From Salinicola socius (GTDB lineage: Bacteria > Pseudomonadota > Gammaproteobacteria > Pseudomonadales > Halomonadaceae): a DNA stretch of 64,000 nucleotides. Shown in pieces: positions 1 through 8,449 of this stretch; position 1 is the first letter of the stretch, and each line of letters starts with the position of its first letter. The position numbers were made by a program, and so were the translations under genes. The notes beneath the pieces are model-generated. The model saw only the letters and a list, made by a program, of their open reading frames with translations. It ran no database searches and was not told the DNA's origin. The stretch covers positions 248,001 through 312,000 of the forward strand of contig NZ_MSDO01000001.1 in assembly GCF_001937195.1 (NCBI RefSeq), in the 5' to 3' direction.

Positions 1-1233
1 TCGCTACAGCAGGGTGCGCTCGACGGGATCCGCAGCGGGCTCGAAGGCGTTCTGATCATCGTGACCGTCGGTGCCCTGATCGGCGGCTGGATCGCCGGTG
101 GCATTGTTCCCAGCGTCATCTATTACGGCGTGTCGCTGATCGACCCCGCATGGTTCCTGCCGGCGGCGTTTCTGATCTGCGCCCTCACCGGCCTGGTCAC
201 GGGTACGTCCTTCGGCGCGGTCGGCACCATCGGGATCGCCATGATGGGCATCGGCCACGGTTTCGAACTGCCGCTGCCGGTCGTTGCCGGCGCGGTCATC
301 TCCGGCGCATACGTGGGCGACAAGCTCTCGCCGCTTTCCGATACCACCGTGCTGACGGCCTCCATCTGTGAAGTGCCGCTGATCGAGCACGTGCGCTCCA
401 TGCTCTACACCGGCGTCCCTTGCGTGAGCCTGGCAACCGTCGGTTTCGCCATCGCCGGCAATCACTTCTCCAGCGCCGACTACGACATGCAGCAGGCCGA
501 TGCGGTCATGAATCAGCTCGACGCGCACTTCTCGATCTCGCTCTGGCTGCTGCTGCCCATCCTCGCCACACTGGTGCTGCTGGCCCTGCGCAAGCCGGCG
601 CTGCCGGTCATCGCCATCGGTGCGGTACTCGGCGTCACCTGCGCCTGGGCAATCCAGGGCAGTACGCCGCTGCAGGCCGTCACTGCACTCTATGCAGGCA
701 ATCAGGGCGACTACGGCGACGGCTACCTCGCCAGCATCCTCAACCGCGGCGGCATGGTGTCGATGCTACCGGTGATCGCCATCGTCATCTTCGCGCTGGG
801 CCTCGGCGGACTGATGGAACGTCTGGGCGTGCTGGAAACCATCGCCAACGCGCTGACGAAGATGGTGCACCGCAGCACTGGCAGGCTGACGCTCGCCACC
901 ATGGCCTGCGGTTTCTTCGGCACGATCTTCGGCGGCGCGGCGTATGTCGCCATCTTCACGGCCGCGTCGATGACCCGAAACATCTACGACCGGCTGGGGC
1001 TTGCGCGGGTGGTGCTGTCACGCAACGTCGAGGCCGGCGGCACGCTCTCCACGCCGATGATTCCATGGACCAGCGGCGCCGTCTTCATGGCGACCACCAC
1101 CGGTGTCGCTACCGCCGACTACCTGCCCTTCCTCTGGTACCACTGGCTGGTGATGGCGTTCTCGCTGCTCTACGGCTTCACCGGTTTCGCCATGTGGCAA
1201 CGCCCGCAGACCGATGTCGAACCCGCCCATTGA
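1..1233 (+). CDS. nhaC: NhaC-family Na+/H+ antiporter (5' end outside window)
   Basis: The frame is open from the first base and ends at TGA, leaving about 410 residues; a complete NhaC is usually 450-500, so only the N-terminal part is missing. The visible protein is a chain of hydrophobic segments with the motif GDKLSPLSDTT (about 20 residues after VVAGAVISGAYV), which is characteristic of NhaC exchangers. The family swaps cytoplasmic Na+ for H+ across the inner membrane, which fits a salt-adapted organism. The aminotransferase-like gene starts 24 bp downstream on the same strand, so the two may be cotranscribed. A different substrate (e.g. malate-lactate type MleN exchange) cannot be excluded. 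Confidence 0.88.
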   Translation, partial: SLQQGALDGIRSGLEGVLIIVTVGALIGGWIAGGIVPSVIYYGVSLIDPAWFLPAAFLICALTGLVTGTSFGAVGTIGIAMMGIGHGFELPLPVVAGAVISGAYVGDKLSPLSDTTVLTASICEVPLIEHVRSMLYTGVPCVSLATVGFAIAGNHFSSADYDMQQADAVMNQLDAHFSISLWLLLPILATLVLLALRKPALPVIAIGAVLGVTCAWAIQGSTPLQAVTALYAGNQGDYGDGYLASILNRGGMVSMLPVIAIVIFALGLGGLMERLGVLETIANALTKMVHRSTGRLTLATMACGFFGTIFGGAAYVAIFTAASMTRNIYDRLGLARVVLSRNVEAGGTLSTPMIPWTSGAVFMATTTGVATADYLPFLWYHWLVMAFSLLYGFTGFAMWQRPQTDVEPAH

Positions 1234-1257
1234 TTTTCGTTTTCTGGAGACACCCGA

Positions 1258-2169
1258 ATGACCCATACCAACGGCAGCTCGCAATCCTACGTCGCCGACG
1301 CGCGCAACGAGGACGTCATCGTCTACGTCGACGGCGAATTCAAACCCAAGAGCCAGGCGACGGTGTCGATCTTCGACAGCGGTTTCGTGCTGGGTGATGG
1401 CGTGTGGGAAGGTATTCGCCTGGTGAACGGCAAGCTGGTCGCACTCGACCAGCACATGAAGCGCCTCTATCAGGGGGCGGCGTCGATCTCACTGGATATC
1501 GGTGTCGACCGCGACGAACTGGTCGGCCTGATCCACGAGACGCTGGCGAAGAACGACATGACCGACGGCGTGCATATCCGTTTGATGGTCACCCGCGGCC
1601 TCAAGAGCACGCCCAACCAGGACCCGCGATTCCTGCTCGGCGAGGCGACCATCGTCATCGTTGCCGAGCACAAGGTGATCGACAAGGCGGCCAAGGCGAA
1701 GGGGCTGACGCTGTTCACGTCGACGTTTCGCTGCAGCTCGCCGGACGTGTTCGATCTCAGGCTCAACTCCCACAGCCGACTCAACTTCATTCAGGCCCTG
1801 ATCCAGGCGATCAACGCCGGGGCCAACGAGGCGCTGATGCTCGACCCTCACGGTTTCGTCGCCAGCTGCAACTCCACCAACTTCTTCATCGTTCGCGATG
1901 GCGAGCTGTGGACCTCAACCGGCCGTTACAACTTCAACGGCATCACCCACAAGACAGTCATGCGTCTGGCCCGCGACAACGGTATCGTCGTTCGCGAGAC
2001 GGACTATACCCTGGCAGAGACCTACACTGCCGACGAGGCTTTCGTGACCGGCACGCTTGGCGGTCTGACACCGGTCTATCAAATCGACGGACATGCTATC
2101 GTGAACCCCCAAAGCGAAAGCCTTACGGCACGTCTGGCGGCGCTCTACGACGCCTACCTGCACGCCTGA
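1258..2169 (+). CDS. Class IV aminotransferase-like protein lacking the PLP lysine
   Basis: 303 residues, the normal length for fold-type IV aminotransferases (branched-chain, D-amino-acid, aminodeoxychorismate lyase). Family landmarks are present: FDSGFVLGDGVWEG near residues 39-52, HMKRL near 66-70, and the C-terminal ETDYTLAETYTADEAFVTGT/LGGLTPV region. In relatives the internal-aldimine lysine lies in a K-S-L-N-R-L-N-like segment; here the aligned segment reads N170-S-H-S-R-L-N, so lysine seems replaced by asparagine. The protein may therefore not be a normal transaminase, or may use another residue. It sits between the antiporter and a GntR regulator starting 28 bp later, suggesting one transcription unit. 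Substrate unknown. Confidence 0.85.
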   Translation: MTHTNGSSQSYVADARNEDVIVYVDGEFKPKSQATVSIFDSGFVLGDGVWEGIRLVNGKLVALDQHMKRLYQGAASISLDIGVDRDELVGLIHETLAKNDMTDGVHIRLMVTRGLKSTPNQDPRFLLGEATIVIVAEHKVIDKAAKAKGLTLFTSTFRCSSPDVFDLRLNSHSRLNFIQALIQAINAGANEALMLDPHGFVASCNSTNFFIVRDGELWTSTGRYNFNGITHKTVMRLARDNGIVVRETDYTLAETYTADEAFVTGTLGGLTPVYQIDGHAIVNPQSESLTARLAALYDAYLHA

Positions 2170-2197
2170 AGGCCTCCATTCCAACCGCTGGAACCGA

Positions 2198-2863
2198 ATG
2201 TTCACCACCGACATCGAGCAGATACCCGGGCGACGCACACTCTGGGAACAGACCGCACAGCGTCTACAGACGCTGATCGCCAACGGCACGATTGCGCCGG
2301 GGACACGACTGACCGAGAACGCGCTCGCCAAGCAGCTCGGGGTCAGTCGCGCTCCCTTGCGCGAAGCGATTCGGCACCTGATGAATATCGGACTGCTGAT
2401 CAGCGAGCCCTACAAGGGCGTGCGGGTACTCGAGCTGACCAGCGAAGGGCTGCATCAACTCTACGAGTACCGCACCGGGATCGAGCAGATGGCGTTTCGC
2501 AGCCTGTGGCCCAAACGCAGCGCAGAGAGTTTCGCGGATCTCGACCGGCGTCACGCCCGCCTGCTCGAGGCAATCGACAGCGGCGACAGTGCGCTTGCCA
2601 TCGATCGTGAGCTGGAGCTGCATCAGTGGTGCTACGAACTCAGCGGCAATGCCCTGCTGATCGATGCCTGGGGGCGGGTCAAGCCGCATCTGCGCTGCTA
2701 TTTCGTCCTGCATCAGCGGGCACACAACCGATCCGGCCCGGCGCGCCAGTCCCACGACCGCTATTTGGAGCATGCCAAGGGAGAGTCCCTGCCAGCGGCG
2801 CTCGACTTCATCGAAGCGCACATGAAGCAGGGGTTCGATCAGGTAATCGACCACGTCGGCTGA
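2198..2863 (+). CDS. GntR-family regulator, FadR-type (FCD domain)
   Basis: 221 residues. The N-terminal winged helix-turn-helix includes LTENALAKQLGVSRAPLREAIRHL near residues 42-62, the classic FadR-subfamily recognition region, and the C-terminal part is the all-helical FCD ligand-binding domain. Such repressors usually respond to an organic acid and control a neighbouring catabolic unit. It begins 28 bp after the aminotransferase-like gene on the same strand, so it probably regulates that gene and perhaps the antiporter. Effector unknown. Confidence 0.88.
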   Translation: MFTTDIEQIPGRRTLWEQTAQRLQTLIANGTIAPGTRLTENALAKQLGVSRAPLREAIRHLMNIGLLISEPYKGVRVLELTSEGLHQLYEYRTGIEQMAFRSLWPKRSAESFADLDRRHARLLEAIDSGDSALAIDRELELHQWCYELSGNALLIDAWGRVKPHLRCYFVLHQRAHNRSGPARQSHDRYLEHAKGESLPAALDFIEAHMKQGFDQVIDHVG

Positions 2864-2906
2864 CGCGGCGCGAGCGGCGCAAACATCGGCATCGACGGCC
2901 CGCGCC

Positions 2907-4100
2907 TTAGCGCTTCTTGCGGCCCTGCGCTGAACGGCCGGCGCTCTTGCCGCTTCGGCGGGCATCGGGCTTGCCCGGTTTCGATGACGCCGCCTTGGAC
3001 TGGCTCGGCCCGCCGTTGCCGGACTTCGTGGCGTGTTGCCCTGCCGGCTTGCCCCTGGCGCCAGGCTTGCCCTGGGTGGCCTTCGGATTGCCTTTGGCGC
3101 CGGGTTTTCCGTTCGCCGTTGGCTTTCCCTTCATGGCCGGTTTGCGCTTCGCGGCCGGCTTGCCCTTCTCTGCAGACCTGCCCTTCCCCGGGGGGGTGGC
3201 CGAGCCCCGCGCGCCCGATTTCGCGGCGTGACGGCTGGCGGGGCCACCCCTGCCACCCGCGCTGGGCGGCTTGTTCTTCGCGCCACCGGCCGAGCTATTC
3301 CCTGGCCCATGACCGGCGCTTTTCGCACCCGCTTTCGACGCCGACCTGGCGCGGGGTGACTGGCCCTTGTCGGCCACCTTCTCGGACTGCTGGGTCAGCG
3401 CGAGAATACCGTCGAGTTCCTTTTCGGTCAGATCCCGCCAGTCGCCCAGCGCCAGACCCTTGAGCGCCACGTTCATGATTCGGGTACGAATCAGCTGAGT
3501 GACTTCATAGCCGAAATACTCGCACATGCGGCGTATCTGTCGGTTGAGCCCCTGCACCAGGGTAATGGTGAACACGAACGTGGACTCTTTGCGCACCTGG
3601 CAGCGCTTCGTCACCTTGCCCAGAATCGGCACGCCACTTTGCATGCCGTCGATGAATTCGTCGGTGACCGGCTTGTTGACCGTCACCTGATACTCTTTCT
3701 CATGATGATTGTTGGCGCGCAGGATCTTGTTGACCAGATCGCCGTTGTTGGTCAGGAAGATCAGCCCCTGGGAATCCTTGTCGAGTCGGCCGATGGGAAA
3801 GATTCGCGCGCCGTGTTTCACGAACTCGACGATATTGTCCTTCTCGCTGGACTCGGTCGTGCTGACGATACCCACCGGCTTGTTCAGCGCGATCAGGATC
3901 AGATCCTCCGCTTCCTGAGGCTCGATCTCCTGCCCATTGACCTTGACCCGATCCCCCGCCACCACCTGGTCGCCGGTCGTCGCTCGGCGCCCGTTGATCC
4001 ATACGTTGCCCTGCTCCACGAAACGGTCGGCTTCACGGCGAGAGCACATCCCGCTTTCGCTGATGTACTTGTTGATACGGGTCGATTGTCGTAACGCCAT
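2907..4100 (-). CDS. rluF: 23S rRNA pseudouridine(2604) synthase RluF with long basic tail
   Basis: The first ~245 residues closely follow RluF: an S4 RNA-binding domain ([18 protein letters not shown]), then the RsuA/RluF catalytic core with [10 protein letters not shown] containing the catalytic aspartate, and [20 protein letters not shown]. The enzyme isomerises U2604 in 23S rRNA. I chose the ATG that gives [16 protein letters not shown] because it matches the family N-terminus; an upstream in-frame start would add 26 unrelated residues. The last ~150 residues are a Lys/Gly/Pro/Ala/Ser-rich low-complexity tail with repeated KGKP/GKPGA units, absent from E. coli RluF as I recall it, and probably a disordered RNA-binding extension. 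Confidence 0.92.
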   Translation of the reverse strand: MALRQSTRINKYISESGMCSRREADRFVEQGNVWINGRRATTGDQVVAGDRVKVNGQEIEPQEAEDLILIALNKPVGIVSTTESSEKDNIVEFVKHGARIFPIGRLDKDSQGLIFLTNNGDLVNKILRANNHHEKEYQVTVNKPVTDEFIDGMQSGVPILGKVTKRCQVRKESTFVFTITLVQGLNRQIRRMCEYFGYEVTQLIRTRIMNVALKGLALGDWRDLTEKELDGILALTQQSEKVADKGQSPRARSASKAGAKSAGHGPGNSSAGGAKNKPPSAGGRGGPASRHAAKSGARGSATPPGKGRSAEKGKPAAKRKPAMKGKPTANGKPGAKGNPKATQGKPGARGKPAGQHATKSGNGGPSQSKAASSKPGKPDARRSGKSAGRSAQGRKKR

Positions 4101-4287
4101 AAAACACCGTGGTGGCCAGATAGTTGATAAAGAGATGGCTCGGAGTCGTCCACTCCCCGAAGGCGTCAGCCCTCCCAACCGAGGACGACGCGTCCGGGTA
4201 GTTTGACGCTCAAGCCGCGGGGATAAAACCTGGACCCGTCGATAGCGTCTTCTCTACGACTGCCGGGGGAACTTATCGGCCCGAAAA

Positions 4288-4304
4288 GTTCTACCTGAGA
4301 GAAC
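4288..4304. promoter_or_regulatory. Putative IclR operator upstream of tctC
   Basis: A 17-bp dyad GTTCTACCTGAGAGAAC with arms GTTCT/AGAAC. Its core agrees at 12 of 15 positions with the dyad at 6377-6393 in front of the CoA-transferase gene, giving a shared pattern TTCTnnCTGAnAGAA. It lies about 50 bp upstream of the predicted -35 box of tctC. Binding by the IclR protein encoded between the two sites is inference. Confidence 0.5.
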
Positions 4305-4352
4305 AACATAGCCTCTGTCAATATTCTTTAGTCGCAATTCACGGTCTTGAGA

Positions 4353-4381
4353 TTGACCCCGTTCCCGAGCCGACATAATTT
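4353..4381 (+). promoter_or_regulatory. Sigma-70-like promoter of tctC
   Basis: TTGACC (4353-4358), a 17-bp spacer and TAATTT (4376-4381) form a near-consensus promoter 45 bp before the tctC start codon. A small dyad CTGT-CGGA-ACAG (4385-4396) follows at about the transcription start. Confidence 0.6.
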
Positions 4382-4425
4382 CCACTGTCGGAACAGGTTC
4401 TACAAAAGAGAATAATGGAGACGCC

Positions 4426-5418
4426 ATGAAACTGCTGTCCTTGAAACCATCCGCACTCTGTGCGGCGCTCACGTTGGCAACGCTGTCCCTGTCGGCCCAG
4501 GCGGCCGGTCCGAGCGGGAAGATCGACTGTATCGCGCCCGCCAATCCCGGCGGCGGCTGGGATTTCACCTGCCGCAGCGTGGGGCAGGTACTGAGTGAAA
4601 TCGGCGCCATCGACGGCAGCGTCCAGACCACCAACATGCCAGGCGCCAGCGGTGGCGTCGCATTCTCTCACGTCGTCACCAAACGGGCCGGTCAGAACGA
4701 CGTCATCGTTTCGGCGTCGACGTCCACCACCACCCGCCTGGCCCAGCATCAGTTTCCGGGCTTGGACGCCGACATGGTCAACTGGGCCGGCACCGTCGGC
4801 GCCGACTACGGCGTCATCGCGGTGAGCAAGGATTCTCCCTACCGGACCCTCGAGGATCTGCTCGACGCGATGGAGCAGAAACCCTCCAGCGTCAGTTTTG
4901 CCGGCGGCAGTGCCAGCGGGGGCTGGGATCATCTCAAGGTACTGATGATGGCCCGCGCCGACGGCATCAAGCCGCTGAACAAGATCAAGTATCTTCCGTT
5001 CGACGGCGGCGGCGAAGCGATGACGCAGGTCGTCGGCGGTCATATCGACGCCTTCTCCGGAGACGCCTCGGAGATTCTGGGTTTCGTCGAATCGGGCGAT
5101 CTTCGCGTTCTCGCCGTACTCGCCGATGGCCGCCTGCCCGGTGCGCTCAACGACTTCCCCACTGCCAAGGAACAGGGCGTGGATGTCGAAGGCATCAACT
5201 GGCGCGGCTTCTACCTACCGCCGAAACTCTCCGACGAAGACGTCGCCTGGTGGGAAGATGCCCTGCACAAGGTGTACGAAAGTCAGGAGTGGAAGGACGT
5301 CATGCGTCAGAACGGGCTGATTCCGTTCGACCGTAGCGGCGACGACTTCAAGGATTACGTCCACCAGCAGATCGCCGATATCGAAGAGATCTCCAAGGAA
5401 GTCGGCCTGATCCAGTAA
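4426..5418 (+). CDS. TTT-family periplasmic solute-binding protein (TctC-type), orphan
   Basis: 330 residues with a Sec signal peptide (Lys after Met, hydrophobic core, SAQAA cleavage region near residue 26) and the Bug/TctC fold: IAPANPGGGWDFTCRSVGQVLSE near the N-terminus and MPGASGG soon after. Such proteins bind carboxylates in the periplasm for a TctA/TctB membrane pair. No tctA or tctB is adjacent, so it must use a pair encoded elsewhere, possibly the one at 58-60 kb. It shares a candidate operator with the IclR-CoA-transferase-lyase cluster just downstream, which suggests a tricarboxylate or related acid as ligand (inference). Confidence 0.88.
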   Translation: MKLLSLKPSALCAALTLATLSLSAQAAGPSGKIDCIAPANPGGGWDFTCRSVGQVLSEIGAIDGSVQTTNMPGASGGVAFSHVVTKRAGQNDVIVSASTSTTTRLAQHQFPGLDADMVNWAGTVGADYGVIAVSKDSPYRTLEDLLDAMEQKPSSVSFAGGSASGGWDHLKVLMMARADGIKPLNKIKYLPFDGGGEAMTQVVGGHIDAFSGDASEILGFVESGDLRVLAVLADGRLPGALNDFPTAKEQGVDVEGINWRGFYLPPKLSDEDVAWWEDALHKVYESQEWKDVMRQNGLIPFDRSGDDFKDYVHQQIADIEEISKEVGLIQ

Positions 5419-5461
5419 GCCTGATCCGGCGGGTCTGATCTGGCGAGCCTGATTTGGTAAG
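5406..5461. repeat. Degenerate 14-bp tandem repeat, 4 units
   Basis: Four consecutive 14-bp units of the form CCTGATCCGGCGGG (units begin at 5406, 5420, 5434, 5448). The first unit contains the stop codon of the tctC-type gene, the others are noncoding. The 140 bp that follow up to the iclR stop show nothing else recognisable. Confidence 0.7.
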
Positions 5462-5601
5462 TCCAGTCCGACACGGCGGTTCCACAGGCGGGTTCAGCAG
5501 CAAGGTAAATCTCGATTCCTGCTCGCAATCAGCTGGCAACTCGTTGGCAACAGGACGACTCGCTACCGAGCCGTCCGTTGTATCACGCGAACGCCGATTA
5601 T

Positions 5602-6267
5602 TCAGGAGGTGCGCAGCGCGCGTGGCCATTGGCGTTCGAGACGCGGGGCGTACTGTGTCAGTAGCGGCATGTGGCGGTCCTTGGCGGCCAGGTTGAATCG
5701 CTCGCTCGGACCCGACAACGCCAGCGCGCCCATCAACTCCCCTTCACCGTTATAGATGCCGATGGCCGCCGCCGACAGGCCGGCCTGGCGCTCTCCGCTC
5801 GACACCGCGACCTGGCCCCGGGGTGTCTCGTAATTGAGCACCCGACCCGCCGCACCGCGACCCAGAGGCAGTCTGACGCCTTCCTCGAGGTGGTGGCGCA
5901 CCTCCAGCCGACCGTTTTCGCGCAGCCGACAGATACGATGGTCGCCATCGCGGACATAGAAAGAGGCGGTCTCTTCGCTGGCGTCGCGCAGCGATTCCAG
6001 AATCGGCCGCACCAGATTCTCGAGCTGCGGTCCGTCGCCCGCCAGCGGCGCCAGGCGCGACACGGCGGGGCCGACCCGGTAGATGCCGCGCTCGTCACGG
6101 GTGACGTAGCCGAAATGCTCCAGCGACGCCATCAGCCGCAGGATGGTGCTCTTGTAAAAACCCGAGGCGTTGGCGAGTTCGGTCAACGAGAACTCTCGCC
6201 GCTCCTGGGAGAACGCCTCGAGCAGAGTCAGGGCTCGCTCGACGGCCTCCACACGTCGCTGGGCCAT
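5602..6267 (-). CDS. IclR-family transcriptional regulator
   Basis: 221 residues from the ATG that follows a strong AAAGGAG ribosome site; further upstream in-frame starts lack one and run into the promoter region. The N-terminal winged HTH (VERALTLLEAFSQERREFSLTELANASGFYKSTILRLMASLEHFGYV) and C-terminal GAF-like effector domain are typical of IclR. It is transcribed divergently from the CoA-transferase gene, and matching dyads lie at 4288 and 6372. It probably controls tctC and the CoA-transferase/lyase pair in response to their substrate or its CoA ester. Confidence 0.9.
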   Translation of the reverse strand: MAQRRVEAVERALTLLEAFSQERREFSLTELANASGFYKSTILRLMASLEHFGYVTRDERGIYRVGPAVSRLAPLAGDGPQLENLVRPILESLRDASEETASFYVRDGDHRICRLRENGRLEVRHHLEEGVRLPLGRGAAGRVLNYETPRGQVAVSSGERQAGLSAAAIGIYNGEGELMGALALSGPSERFNLAAKDRHMPLLTQYAPRLERQWPRALRTS

Positions 6268-6352
6268 GGGACGCTCCTTTCGATCGTGGATATTTTCTGT
6301 CACGGACATTTGACTTGAACTAATGGCGAATGTTGCGACAGACAAAACGCTA

Positions 6353-6381
6353 TTGCAACCAACTCGGACCGAACATATTCT
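6353..6381 (+). promoter_or_regulatory. Promoter of the CoA-transferase gene
   Basis: TTGCAA (6353-6358), a 17-bp spacer and TATTCT (6376-6381). The -10 box lies inside the dyad at 6372-6398, so a protein bound there would block RNA polymerase. Confidence 0.6.
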
Positions 6382-6398
6382 CTCTGAAAGAATTTGTT
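6372..6398. promoter_or_regulatory. Extended palindrome, putative IclR operator
   Basis: A 27-bp inverted repeat centred on 6385: inner arms ATTCT/AGAAT (6377-6381 and 6389-6393) and outer arms AACA/TGTT (6372-6375 and 6395-6398). Eleven of thirteen base pairs match. It overlaps the -10 region of the rightward promoter and ends 15 bp before the start codon, in the divergent gap with iclR. Its core recurs upstream of tctC. Confidence 0.6.
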
Positions 6399-6413
6399 TC
6401 GTCAGGAGGAATG

Positions 6414-7574
6414 ATGTCATCGCCGTTAACCGGTTATCGGGTACTCGATCTGACCAACGTGCTGGCCGGCCCGTTCTGCTGCCATCAACTGGCTCATCTG
6501 GGAGCCGAGGTGATCAAGGTCGAACGACCCCAGGGTGGCGATCTGGCCCGCCAGCTCGGCGCGGACCCCGCGCTCAATCAGGCGCTGATGGGGGTTTCCT
6601 TCCTCGCCCAGAACGCCGGCAAACGTTCGGTGACGCTCGACTTCAAGCGACCGGAAGAGCGTGAAGCCTTTCTCGAACTGGTCGCCACCGCCGATGTCGT
6701 GGTCGAGAACTTCCGCCCCGGCGTGATGCAGCGCCTCGGGCTCGGCTTCGAGACCTTGCGCCAGGCCAATCCCGAACTGGTCTACTGCGCGATTTCCGGT
6801 TTCGGCCAGGACGGCCCGCTGGCCAACTATCCGGCCTACGACCAGATCATTCAGGGCATGGCCGGCGTGATGAGCATCACCGGCGCGCCGGAGAACGCAC
6901 CCTACCGGGTCGGCTATCCGCTGGCCGACACCGTCGGCGGCCTGACGGCGGCGATGGCGATCAACGCGGCACTGGCGGAGCGCCCGCGCAAGGCACACTT
7001 CATCGATATCTCGATGCTCGAGTCCGTGCTCGCCACCATGGGCTGGGCGGTATCCAACCTGCTCATCGCCGGCAAGCCGCCGCAGCCGCTCGGTAACGAC
7101 AACGTGACCGCGAGCCCTTCCGGCACCTTCTCCACGGCCGATGGGTTGATCAATATCGCCGCCAACAAGCAGGAGCAGTTCGAAGCGATCTGCCATTTGC
7201 TCAGACGCCCCGAATGGCTGACGGATACGCGATTTGCCCAGCGCCAGGCACGGCTGGATAACCGACAGGCGCTGAGCGACTGCATCGAGGTGGTGCTGAA
7301 ACAGGAAACGACCGAGTACTGGTGGCCACGCCTGGTCGAAGCCGGCGTGCCCGCCGGGCCTGTCTACAGCGTCGCCGAAGCGCTGGCCCACCCCCAGGTT
7401 CGCGACCGCGGGTTGATCGAGCGATTCGACGACACCTCGATCGGCCGACCGCTGGAGGTGGTCAGCGGCGGTTATCGCTTCGATGACCAGCCACCGCGGG
7501 TGGCGTCGCCGCCGCCTCGGCTAGGCCAGGACAACGCCACCCTGCTTCCCGCTCACGCCGCCAACGACGAATAG
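6414..7574 (+). CDS. Family III (CaiB/BaiF-type) CoA-transferase
   Basis: 386 residues, near the usual 380-430. Family III transferases move CoA between acyl-CoA and a free carboxylate. The N-terminal GYRVLDLTNVLAGPFCCHQLAHLGAEVIKVE is the family signature. D172 in LADTVGG sits where the catalytic aspartate is expected. Two adjacent ATGs follow an AGGAGG site; the second gives the better spacing. Only 15 bp separate it from the citryl-CoA-lyase-like gene, so the pair probably activates a di- or tricarboxylic acid to its CoA ester and then cleaves it (inference from context). Confidence 0.9.
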   Translation: MSSPLTGYRVLDLTNVLAGPFCCHQLAHLGAEVIKVERPQGGDLARQLGADPALNQALMGVSFLAQNAGKRSVTLDFKRPEEREAFLELVATADVVVENFRPGVMQRLGLGFETLRQANPELVYCAISGFGQDGPLANYPAYDQIIQGMAGVMSITGAPENAPYRVGYPLADTVGGLTAAMAINAALAERPRKAHFIDISMLESVLATMGWAVSNLLIAGKPPQPLGNDNVTASPSGTFSTADGLINIAANKQEQFEAICHLLRRPEWLTDTRFAQRQARLDNRQALSDCIEVVLKQETTEYWWPRLVEAGVPAGPVYSVAEALAHPQVRDRGLIERFDDTSIGRPLEVVSGGYRFDDQPPRVASPPPRLGQDNATLLPAHAANDE

Positions 7575-7589
7575 AACCGGAGATATCTC

Positions 7590-8423
7590 ATGATCGACGC
7601 TCACACGCCCGAATACCAGGCTCAGCAGTGGTGGAAAACCGACATCATCGATATGCGCCCCGGCGAGATCCGCTATCGCGGCTACCCGATCGAGGAGCTG
7701 ATCGGCAACGTCGGCTTTACCGACATGGTGTGGCTGATGACTCGCGGTGAGCTGCCCACCCGAGCGCAGGCGGCGCTGCTGGAAGCGGCGTTGATGAGCG
7801 CTGTCGATCACGGTCCGCAGGCCCCGAGCATCGCCATCGCACGGATGGCGGTGACCTGCGGCAGCAGCCTCAACAACGCCATGGCCTCGGCCGTCAACGT
7901 GCTCGACGACGTCCACGGCGGCGCTGGCGAACAGGCCGTCGAGCTGTACCAGTCGATCCTCGAATACCAGCTTGGCGGGCACAAGCTGGAAGCCGCCGTC
8001 CAGGAAGGGATTGCCGCCTGGCAGCGAGAACGAACCAAAATCATTCCCGGCTTCGGTCACCGCTTCCATCCGGTCGATCCCCGCGGGCCGCGACTGCTGG
8101 AACTGGTCGAGGAAGCCGCCGGTCGCGGCGAGGTAGATGGCAATTTCGTCGCCATTGCCCGCGAGGTCGAACGCCAGCTCATCGCCATGAAAGGCAAGCC
8201 GATTCCGCTCAACATCGACGGTGCTACCGCCGTGATCTATGCCGAACTGGGCTTTCCCGCCCCGCTGGCTCGCGGCCTGTTCTGCCTGTCGCGCTCGGTG
8301 GGCATCCTCGCCCACGCCTGGGAACAGCAGTGCCAGGGCGGTCGCAACAAAGGACCGATGCCCAAGGGTTGGCTGTGGCCCTACGGCGGTCCGGCCAAGC
8401 GTCCGGTACCAAGCCGGGGCTGA
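7590..8423 (+). CDS. Citryl-CoA lyase-like protein (short citrate synthase superfamily)
   Basis: 277 residues, much shorter than citrate synthase (~430), matching stand-alone citryl-CoA-lyase-type proteins. It has EIRYRGYPIEELIGNVGFTDMVWLMTRGELP at the N-terminus, GHGP-like VDHGPQAPSIAIARM near 68-84, and GFGHRFHPVDPRGP near 150-165 with the histidine typical of the citrate synthase fold. It probably cleaves citryl-CoA or a relative such as citramalyl-CoA to acetyl-CoA and a 2-oxo acid. It overlaps no other gene and is followed by a hairpin terminator. The exact substrate is not readable from sequence. Confidence 0.83.
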   Translation: MIDAHTPEYQAQQWWKTDIIDMRPGEIRYRGYPIEELIGNVGFTDMVWLMTRGELPTRAQAALLEAALMSAVDHGPQAPSIAIARMAVTCGSSLNNAMASAVNVLDDVHGGAGEQAVELYQSILEYQLGGHKLEAAVQEGIAAWQRERTKIIPGFGHRFHPVDPRGPRLLELVEEAAGRGEVDGNFVAIAREVERQLIAMKGKPIPLNIDGATAVIYAELGFPAPLARGLFCLSRSVGILAHAWEQQCQGGRNKGPMPKGWLWPYGGPAKRPVPSRG

Positions 8424-8428
8424 TCTCT

Positions 8429-8449
8429 CTTGAACGGCGGCCGTTCAAG
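8429..8449. terminator. Bidirectional hairpin between convergent genes
   Basis: Perfect 9-bp stem CTTGAACGG/CCGTTCAAG around loop CGG, between the lyase-like gene and cysI; its right arm contains the cysI stop codon. No long T-run, so termination efficiency is uncertain. Confidence 0.6.

Noticed and set aside
4-528. Long frames antisense to genes throughout the window, such as this one opposite the antiporter
   Set aside because: High GC leaves many open antisense frames; they lack ribosome sites and protein-family motifs and lie opposite well-supported genes.
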